Shown piece after piece: positions 50,710 through 64,000 of a stretch of 64,000 nucleotides of DNA. The notes below the pieces were generated by a model. That model saw only the letters and a program-made list of their open reading frames with translations. It ran no database searches and was not told where the DNA came from. A program made the position numbers and the translations under genes. Source of the stretch: Pseudomonadota bacterium (GTDB lineage: Bacteria; Pseudomonadota; Alphaproteobacteria; Rhizobiales; Xanthobacteraceae); NCBI GenBank assembly GCA_018240595.1, contig JAFEFL010000057.1, positions 1 through 64,000 on the forward strand. Reading direction: 5' to 3'. Position 1 is the first letter of the stretch. Each line of letters starts with the position of its first letter.

Positions 50710-51564
50710 TCAGTCGATCGGCGGAATGGTCCGCACCCAGGCAATGAGGGCGTCGAGATCGGCGGCCTTCCAGGTGCGGTAGTAGGCGACCTGATCGCTC
50801 ATCGGCGGCCGGAGCTTGCGGCCGTCGGGCGTAACGCCTTCGGTCAGCGCGCGCCGGAGTTCGGCATCGCTCCAGGCGCCGATCCCCGCGACCCGGCTCG
50901 AGGTGATGTTGGCCGAGTGGGTCTCGCCCCATGGCCCCCTGAAGGCGCGGCCACCCTTGCCGAATGCCTTGATGTAGTCGGTCGGCGCCTCGTCCGAGGT
51001 GCGGGCGTGACAAGCCATGCAGTGCGCGACGGTCGAGAGGTAGATGCCGCGTCTGACCGGGTCGGCGAGATCGGCATCGCTGAGCGGCTTGGCTGCCAGC
51101 GGATAGGTCGGCGACGGTGGCGATGCCGCCTTGTAGATCGGCGCCGCGACCTCGTTGCGCACCGCCGGCACCGAGCGCAGGTATGCGACAATGGCATCGA
51201 GATCGCGCGGCGTCAGGATGCGGAAGAAGGCCGAGGGCATGGCATCCGCGAGCGGCGTGCCGTTCGGCCGGATACCCTTCGTGATCGCCCGCTTGATGTC
51301 GTCATCGCTCCAGGCGCCTATGCCGGTCTCCCGGTCGGGTGTGATGTTCGCGCCTTTGACGCGAAACCACGGCTCATCGAACACCTGCACGCCGCCGGAC
51401 AGCGCGCGGCTTGCCGCGCCAGGTCCGCGCGGCGAATGGCAGTTGCCGCAGCTCATCAGGTGATTGACGAGATAGTCGCCGCGCTCAAGCAAGGTCTCGG
51501 CGTCCGCCCGTGGGGCGGCGGCCATCAAGACCAAAAACAGGCCGAGCGCGGCGCTTCGAGACAT
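50710..51564 (-). CDS. Diheme cytochrome c (periplasmic), paralogue of the 29.3-kb gene
   Basis: 284 residues. Signal peptide about 1-22 (AALGLFLVLMAAAPRADA). Hemes: C39-G-N-C42-H43 (SCGNCHSPRGPGAASRALSG) and C182-M-A-C185-H186 (HCMACHARTSDEAPTDY). Domain arrangement and spacers (ANITPDRETGIGAWSDDDIK) repeat those of the 29294-30163 protein, so the two are paralogues. It follows a small secreted gene by 21 bp. The enzyme partner is not in the window. Confidence 0.88.
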   Translation of the reverse strand: MSRSAALGLFLVLMAAAPRADAETLLERGDYLVNHLMSCGNCHSPRGPGAASRALSGGVQVFDEPWFRVKGANITPDRETGIGAWSDDDIKRAITKGIRPNGTPLADAMPSAFFRILTPRDLDAIVAYLRSVPAVRNEVAAPIYKAASPPSPTYPLAAKPLSDADLADPVRRGIYLSTVAHCMACHARTSDEAPTDYIKAFGKGGRAFRGPWGETHSANITSSRVAGIGAWSDAELRRALTEGVTPDGRKLRPPMSDQVAYYRTWKAADLDALIAWVRTIPPID

Positions 51565-51585
51565 GTTGAGCCCGGGGGGCAGCGA

Positions 51586-51864
51586 TCAGCGGCCCTTCCA
51601 GCCGGCCTGGGTGGAGCAGGCTTCCATTTCGGTCTTATGCGACTTTTCCCACTGCGTGATGGTCCGCGTCTCGTTCGAGGACATCTTGTTGTTCATGCAG
51701 GTGCAGTAGGCGGTGATTACCTCCACCGTCTGGCCCTCGTCCTTGTTGTCCTTGACGCACTGACCGACCCATTTGACGTCGTCGGAATCGGAGCGGGCGG
51801 GAGCGCTGCCGAACGCGGCGGCGAGAGTCGCAACGGCGGCAAGGGCAACAATAGTGTGCTTCAT
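51586..51864 (-). CDS. Small periplasmic four-cysteine protein, function unknown
   Basis: 92 residues. Signal peptide MKHTIVALAAVATLAAAFGS ending APARS. The mature part (about 68 residues) has C36, C54, C56 and C83 and is helical and charged (AYCTCMNNKMSSNETRTITQ). The CxC and spaced cysteines suggest two disulfides or metal binding. It probably forms an operon with the diheme cytochrome. The ATG lies 70 bp downstream of an inverted repeat. Confidence 0.7.
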   Translation of the reverse strand: MKHTIVALAAVATLAAAFGSAPARSDSDDVKWVGQCVKDNKDEGQTVEVITAYCTCMNNKMSSNETRTITQWEKSHKTEMEACSTQAGWKGR

Positions 51865-51933
51865 AGCGTTTCTCCGAATGGGAAAGCCGAAGCTTGGCTT
51901 CGCCGGCGGCAAAAGTCCTGAGAACCATGCTGA

Positions 51934-51957
51934 ATTTCAGTGCACCGGTTCTGAAAT
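51934..51957. promoter_or_regulatory. Inverted repeat ATTTCAG-N10-CTGAAAT upstream of the secreted/cytochrome pair
   Basis: Arms 51934-51940 and 51951-51957 are perfect 7-mers, with a further GTGCAC palindrome in the spacer. It lies 70 bp upstream of the 51864 ATG and 55 bp before the rpoC terminator. The arrangement fits an operator spanning two turns of the helix. Confidence 0.35.
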
Positions 51958-52011
51958 CTTTCTGAAGGCGGCGCAGCCTGACAACGCGCGCGCCCTGCGC
52001 GCGCCGCCAAC

Positions 52012-52041
52012 AAAAAAAGGCCGCCCCGAAGGGCGGCCTTT
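52012..52041 (-). terminator. Intrinsic terminator of rpoC
   Basis: On the minus strand AAAGGCCGCCC, TTCG tetraloop, GGGCGGCCTTT, continuing to seven T (52018-52012). The stem is a perfect 11 bp. It lies 36 bp after the rpoC stop and ends the rplJ-rplL-rpoB-rpoC transcript. Confidence 0.95.
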
Positions 52042-52077
52042 GATCTTGTAGAGCCGGACGATCCGGTCGGCGGCAGT

Positions 52078-56280
<4,203 letters not shown>

Positions 56281-56338
56281 ATTCTTCTCCGCTATGCCGG
56301 CATGCCGCCGGCCGCAAATTCAAAACAAAGGCGTGAAC

Positions 56339-56366
56339 GCCGGGCCGCGTCCGTGACGGGCCCGGC
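56339..56366 (-). other. GC-rich stem between rpoB and rpoC
   Basis: GCCGGGCC (56339-56346) and GGCCCGGC (56359-56366) form an 8-bp stem with a 12-nt loop in the 97-bp spacer. There is no U-run, so it is not a terminator; it may affect mRNA processing or stability. Confidence 0.35.
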
Positions 56367-56377
56367 AATCGCTTCTG

Positions 56378-60508
<4,131 letters not shown>

Positions 60509-60773
60509 CGTTTCTTTCTCTCAATGTTTTCGGGGGTAAGCGCGGGCGCCTCTCCGAAAAGCCGCATTCCATCGCGGCTATCAGGACAGGCGTCGGGGGC
60601 TACCCGGTTCTTCTATGCGATTCGGAACCTGAGGGCCGAAACCCGGTTACCGAACCGTCGAATCTCGTCAGTCAGGCCGTGACCGCTCTTGGGGGCGGTT
60701 CGCGCTCTTGCCGGTGTCCGCCTCGATCAATGAAGGCCGGGCCACCGGGTCGTTCGACGCCCCCGGGACGCTA

Positions 60774-60831
60774 AGTGCCGGGAATATCGTTTGTTTTGTC
60801 GGAAATGGCGGGCCTCAGGGAACCCGGCACT
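60774..60831 (-). other. Long-range stem in the rplL-rpoB spacer
   Basis: 9-bp arms AGTGCCGGG / CCCGGCACT, 40 nt apart, perfect complement. Candidate RNase III-type processing stem. Confidence 0.4.
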
Positions 60832-60867
60832 CCCGGTAGATAAGCAGCCTTCCGGCTTTTGCGACCC

Positions 60868-60897
60868 CCGGGGTGGCGCGCTGACGCCCCACCCCGG
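60868..60897 (-). other. Strong GC hairpin in the rplL-rpoB spacer
   Basis: 9-bp arms CCGGGGTGG / CCACCCCGG, 12-nt loop with two further internal C-G pairs. It lies 71 bp after the rplL stop. Candidate attenuator without a poly-U tail. Confidence 0.4.
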
Positions 60898-60968
60898 CAG
60901 TCTCAAGTCTTTGGCGATCCCCGGGTCTCGCGAACGTCGCCCGGAGATTTCGCTCCAGTAACCTGCGG

Positions 60969-61349
60969 TTACTTGAGCTCGACCTTGGCGCCGGCCTTCT
61001 CGAGCGTGGCCTTGATCTTCTCGGCCTCGTCCTTGGCAACGCCTTCCTTGACGGTCTTCGGCGCGCCTTCGACCAGATCCTTGGCTTCCTTGAGGCCGAG
61101 GCCGGTGAGCGCACGCACTTCCTTGATCACCTCGATCTTCTTGTCGCCCGAGTTGGCGAGAACGACGGTGAACTCGGTCTTCTCTTCGGCGGCAGCGCCG
61201 CCGCCGGCAGCGCCGCCCGGGCCAGCGGCCACGGCAACGGCAGCGGCGGCCGAAACGCCCCACTTCTCTTCGAGCATCTTGGCGAGGTCCGCCGCCTCGA
61301 GGACGGTCAGCGACGACAGTTCATCAACGATCTTCTGCAGGTCAGCCAT
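60969..61349 (-). CDS. rplL: 50S ribosomal protein L7/L12
   Basis: 126 residues. N-terminal dimer domain [20 protein letters not shown], Ala/Gly hinge [21 protein letters not shown]-terminal domain [20 protein letters not shown] and [20 protein letters not shown], then APKTVKEG. It forms the stalk that recruits GTPase factors. 48 bp after rplJ. Confidence 0.99.
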   Translation of the reverse strand: MADLQKIVDELSSLTVLEAADLAKMLEEKWGVSAAAAVAVAAGPGGAAGGGAAAEEKTEFTVVLANSGDKKIEVIKEVRALTGLGLKEAKDLVEGAPKTVKEGVAKDEAEKIKATLEKAGAKVELK

Positions 61350-61397
61350 TGTAAGTTCCTATCAGGTTCGAACCAGTTGGTTGTTTGGAGTAGGCCG

Positions 61398-61916
61398 TCA
61401 GGCCGCTTCGCCCTTGGAGGCATAAGCCTGGACAACGCGCGCGACCTTGGCCGCGGGAGCGTTGGTGAGCTGCGCGATCTTGGTCGCCGGCGCCACGAGG
61501 AGGCCGAGGATCTTGGCACGCAGTTCGTCCAGCGACGGCAGCGAGGCGAGCGCCTTCACGCCGTTCTGGTCCAGGGCAGTCTTGCCCATCGATCCGCCGA
61601 GAATGACGAACTGTTCGTTCGCCTTGGCGAAATCGGTTGCAACCTTCGGCGCCGCGATCGGGTCCTTGGAGTAAGCAAGAACCGTCGGCCCCTTCAGAAG
61701 GGGCGCGATCGAGGCGACGTCGGTGTCCTTGAGAGCGATTTGGGCGAGACGGTTTTTCGCGACCTTCACGCTGCCGCCAGCCTGCCGCATCTGCCTGCGC
61801 AGCTGCTGCATCTGGGCGACGGTGAGGCCGGCATAGTGAGCCACCACGACGACGGCCGAGGACTTGAAGACCTCGGTCAGTTCGGTGATCGACTGCTGTT
61901 TTGCCGCTCGATCCAC
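61398..61916 (-). CDS. rplJ: 50S ribosomal protein L10
   Basis: 172 residues. [40 protein letters not shown] and [20 protein letters not shown], then [12 protein letters not shown]10 anchors the L7/L12 stalk and autoregulates its mRNA in other bacteria. The GTG at 61916 is the family start; residues upstream do not match L10. First gene of the rplJL-rpoBC unit here. Confidence 0.96.
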   Translation of the reverse strand: MDRAAKQQSITELTEVFKSSAVVVVAHYAGLTVAQMQQLRRQMRQAGGSVKVAKNRLAQIALKDTDVASIAPLLKGPTVLAYSKDPIAAPKVATDFAKANEQFVILGGSMGKTALDQNGVKALASLPSLDELRAKILGLLVAPATKIAQLTNAPAAKVARVVQAYASKGEAA

Positions 61917-62043
61917 TGCAAGCTCTTTCCGGTTTGGCGGCCGTTCGCGCGATGCTCGGGCCGCCGGTTGCACCAGCCGTCCTGTCATCGGCGCCGCAAG
62001 TGGACGCAAACGGGCAGGACAACCATGAAGCCTGCCCCCGATT

Positions 62044-62060
62044 CATGACCGAAGGTCATG
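62044..62060. promoter_or_regulatory. Palindrome 1, CATGACC-GAA-GGTCATG
   Basis: Perfect 7-3-7 dyad in the rplJ leader, 128 bp upstream of the GTG. It has the same arms as the copy at 62099. Minus-strand RNA from here would form two equal stems. Confidence 0.6.
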
Positions 62061-62098
62061 TCTCGGTATCCGAGGTTCGAACCGTCTTGGCCCTCGTT

Positions 62099-62115
62099 CA
62101 TGACCGGGGGTCATG
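62099..62115. promoter_or_regulatory. Palindrome 2, CATGACC-GGG-GGTCATG
   Basis: Perfect 7-3-7 dyad. Centre-to-centre distance to the first copy is 55 bp (about five helical turns). The immediate flanks TTCATGACC and GGTCATGT are shared with copy 1; only the spacer differs. Confidence 0.6.
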
Positions 62116-62323
62116 TGTTCGGGCAAATTCGGGTCTCATCCCCGTCTGTGCTGGTTCCCGGTTGGAAATTAAGCGTCAATCCCGGAGGACATCGGCACCG
62201 GCAGTCTTGGACAGGTCCGCGTTTCGCAAGATCAAATGATGCCGGTGAGCCCCTTCCAGATGACCAAATGGCTCTCTAAAAGGAATTCTGTCCGTTCACC
62301 ATTGAGTTTGAGAGACGCGCAAA

Positions 62324-62352
62324 GGCGTGCCGACAAAATGGGCCGGCACGCC
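62324..62352 (-). terminator. Hairpin after the autotransporter gene
   Basis: GGCGTGCCG (62324-62332) pairs perfectly with CGGCACGCC (62344-62352), 9 bp with an 11-nt loop. On the minus strand only TTT follows. It is 111 bp after the autotransporter stop. Weak terminator. Confidence 0.5.
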
Positions 62353-62462
62353 CTCGGGAGGTCGTTTAGTCCCTTTGGCCGGCGTTGCCAAGGGAAATCT
62401 GGAATCTGGCCCGGCCCACCGGGACCACCCGACCCGACGGAACCCGCACATCCCCTGATCCG

Positions 62463-64000
62463 TCACCAGCGATAGCGGACTCCCAGTTTACCGGCATTTG
62501 CGGCGCTTTGACGGGAAAATCCGCCCTCGTACTTCAACGAAACCATCCAGCGCTGGCTGAGCTCGAGCTCGCCGCCGAAGTCCACCAGAGCCATATCCGA
62601 CGCCGGGCGGGCCCCGTAGACCGTGAACGTCGCTCCGTTAAGTCCCGCAAATGTCGCCGTCGCGGCGTGGCTCGCTGTCCACCCGTGCGACCAGGCCGCC
62701 TTTGCCTTGAGAGTAAACCGTTGGCCTTCGACAGACGCCACCCGATCGAGGCGAATGCCGAGTTCTCCTCGCGTCGCCGTGGTGCGTTGGGAATCGTAGG
62801 ACAGCGCAAACACGCCGGACCCGGACGGCGCACTCTCCACGTAGGACGGCAAAAACAGCGTATCCGCATGGAGACCTGCATAGGGGGTGAAGCCGACGCC
62901 CTTCACTGCATATCGTCGGCCTGCTTCGAGGCGCGCCGTCACCGTCTGCGGATGAAATGCCGCGTGAAGGTTTTCGGCCCCAGCCGCACTGACGGTGCGG
63001 TCGGTCGAGGCCTCGTGCCAGGCGTAGCCGAGCGCGGCCGCCACATAGCCGAGGCCAATCTGCCGACGGCCGTAGAGCGCGACATTGAAACTGTCTGCCC
63101 TGCCCGATCCCAATCCTTCCGACAGAGAGAAACTCGATCCCGAACCACCCAACGCGAAGCCAAGGTTGAGCCCCTGGGAAAAGCGATAAGCTACACCGGC
63201 CGCGACGCCGTAGACGCGGCTTTGTGTGTCATGCGACGCAACGGCCGCGTCCCCCGAAACTCGAGCGTTGCTGCCATAGCTGGTTGCCCACGCGCGCCAA
63301 CCTCCTGCACCGCCGTTTTCTGTTCTATCGCGCGGCGTCAGCGCGGCGTAAGCGGCTCGCGACGCATTCGCCTCATCAGCATAGGCCATAACCCCGTCAT
63401 ATCCATTCGCGTCCGCGTTCTCCAGCAGGGCTTGATCGAACACGCTGGACACAAACAGATCATTGCCCTGGAACATCGCCTGCTGTACGGCGGCGCCAAC
63501 CTCGCCGGAAATCTGGCTCAAGCCATTCGCCGATAAATTCGTGAAGGCGCCTGGAATGCCGCCGGTCCGATCAAAATAATTCGAGAGCGCATTTCCGACA
63601 TTCACCTGATTGGTCCCAAGTGGACCGATCGTCGAATAAATAAGCGTCAGATTGAGATAGACGTTGTTCGGGTCGTAGCTTAGGGCGGCGGCGATATTGG
63701 ACGGCTTGCTTGAATTGGCCAACGAGCCAAACGTGCCTGCAATGCCACCGACCGCGTTGAGGATCGTGTATTGCTTCGAAATATACGAGCCCGGCGCATA
63801 GGTTGCATTCACCGTTCCCGCGAGCGTCGCCATGCCGGTCACGTTGGTACGGTCTGCCGCCGACGGCGAAACGTCGACGCTATAGCCGGCACCTGCATTG
63901 AAGGTAAGATTGCCATTGACGGTGAGCGTGCCGATCGAATTGCCAGGCGCCAGCGCACCACCGGAATTGACGATCGTCGAGCTCACGGTGCCGGTGCCGC
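62463..64000 (-). CDS. Autotransporter (type Va) 3' part: passenger end and beta-barrel domain, partial
   Basis: 512 codons before the window edge; the 5' end is missing. The passenger end has a PATR-type repeat (SGGALAPGNSIGTLTVNGNL, then TFNAGAGYSVDV) and AGTFGSLANSS. A linker follows, then a beta-barrel of about 285 residues starting near GGWRAWATSYGSNARVSGDA and including YGVAAGVAYRFSQGLNLGFA, GRADSFNVALYGRRQIGLGY and RWMVSLKYEGGFSRQSA. The last residue is W (GVRYRW), a usual outer-membrane C-terminus. The passenger's function cannot be told. Confidence 0.88.
   Translation of the reverse strand, partial: GTGTVSSTIVNSGGALAPGNSIGTLTVNGNLTFNAGAGYSVDVSPSAADRTNVTGMATLAGTVNATYAPGSYISKQYTILNAVGGIAGTFGSLANSSKPSNIAAALSYDPNNVYLNLTLIYSTIGPLGTNQVNVGNALSNYFDRTGGIPGAFTNLSANGLSQISGEVGAAVQQAMFQGNDLFVSSVFDQALLENADANGYDGVMAYADEANASRAAYAALTPRDRTENGGAGGWRAWATSYGSNARVSGDAAVASHDTQSRVYGVAAGVAYRFSQGLNLGFALGGSGSSFSLSEGLGSGRADSFNVALYGRRQIGLGYVAAALGYAWHEASTDRTVSAAGAENLHAAFHPQTVTARLEAGRRYAVKGVGFTPYAGLHADTLFLPSYVESAPSGSGVFALSYDSQRTTATRGELGIRLDRVASVEGQRFTLKAKAAWSHGWTASHAATATFAGLNGATFTVYGARPASDMALVDFGGELELSQRWMVSLKYEGGFSRQSAANAGKLGVRYRW

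Larger units (their letters stand above)
60509..60968. other. 460-bp rplL-rpoB spacer with two long stems, no gene
   Basis: No coding pattern. Two stems are visible: AGTGCCGGG (60774-60782) with CCCGGCACT (60823-60831), and CCGGGGTGG (60868-60876) with CCACCCCGG (60889-60897). Neither ends in a U-run. In E. coli this junction holds an attenuator and an RNase III site; a comparable role is plausible. Confidence 0.5.
61917..62462. other. 546-bp leader between the autotransporter and rplJ
   Basis: No convincing gene. It contains a pair of identical-arm palindromes (62044-62060 and 62099-62115), a GGTTCGAACC palindrome (62074-62083) and a hairpin near the autotransporter stop (62324-62352). A TTGACG box (minus strand, 62173-62178) has no well-placed -10, so no promoter is called. 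It probably carries the rplJ promoter and L10-responsive leader. Confidence 0.5.

Noticed and set aside
50472..50744. 90-codon minus-strand frame between the cytochrome and the rpsL promoter
   Set aside because: Overlaps the end of the cytochrome gene, lacks a ribosome binding site and has no recognisable family or composition of a real protein.
62071..62083. tRNA T-arm-like GGTTCGAACC in the rplJ leader (also at 61365-61374)
   Set aside because: No matching acceptor, D or anticodon arms around it; the decamer is simply palindromic.

Overview
The window is 64 kb of GC-rich chromosome. It looks like an alphaproteobacterium of the order Hyphomicrobiales (Rhizobiales), close to the Bradyrhizobium/Rhodopseudomonas/Xanthobacteraceae side. 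The signs are an ATP12-type F1-ATPase chaperone, a short-LID adenylate kinase, a decameric-type lumazine synthase (RibH2) under an FMN riboswitch, and an S10-spc-alpha ribosomal cluster with adk after secY and no rpmJ. This placement is inferred from family content, not from a search.

Layout. 1-9.2 kb: the 5' part of an acyl-CoA carboxylase beta subunit gene, a TPR/glycosyltransferase-like protein, Dps, two small membrane proteins, riboswitch-ribH2, a divergent LysR/DoxX pair, an aldose-1-epimerase family gene, ATP12 chaperone and a HAD phosphatase. 9.2-15.3 kb: a three-gene 2-oxoacid:ferredoxin oxidoreductase operon (NADPH/ferredoxin flavoprotein, alpha-gamma fusion, TPP beta subunit) and an aldo/keto reductase. 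15.3-20.8 kb: an orphan protein, a membrane diguanylate cyclase, an ArsR-ABM-AHSA1(x3) operon with a promoter/operator at its head, and a divergent formate/nitrite-type transporter. 20.9-26.2 kb: pseudouridine synthase, arylamine N-acetyltransferase, a small secreted protein, RarA and a DegP/Q protease, all on the minus strand. 26.4-30.2 kb: a quinone-oxidoreductase-like gene, a divergent SDR/MmyB-type regulator pair and a diheme cytochrome c.

31-62 kb is almost entirely translation and transcription machinery on the minus strand. In transcription order it reads rplJ-rplL, rpoB, rpoC, [small 4-Cys secreted protein, diheme cytochrome c], rpsL-rpsG-fusA-tuf, the S10 operon (rpsJ to rpsQ), the spc operon (rplN to adk), rpsM-rpsK-rpoA-rplQ, then a secreted ankyrin-repeat gene. 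Intrinsic terminators or hairpins sit after rpoC, after rpoA, after rplO and just after rplQ. The last one lies inside the signal-peptide codons of the ankyrin gene. The window ends in the 3' part of an autotransporter gene, which occupies the position upstream of rplJ where rplK-rplA are usually found.

The most unusual items are: two identical-arm palindromes 55 bp apart in the rplJ leader; an ArsR operator that exactly fills the spacer of a sigma70-like promoter whose predicted transcript is leaderless; a regulator gene that takes its stop codon from a dispersed palindromic repeat; long basic tails on ribosomal proteins L29 and L5; and a 22-bp palindrome just upstream of rpsJ. I saw no tRNA, rRNA, CRISPR array, transposase or phage gene.
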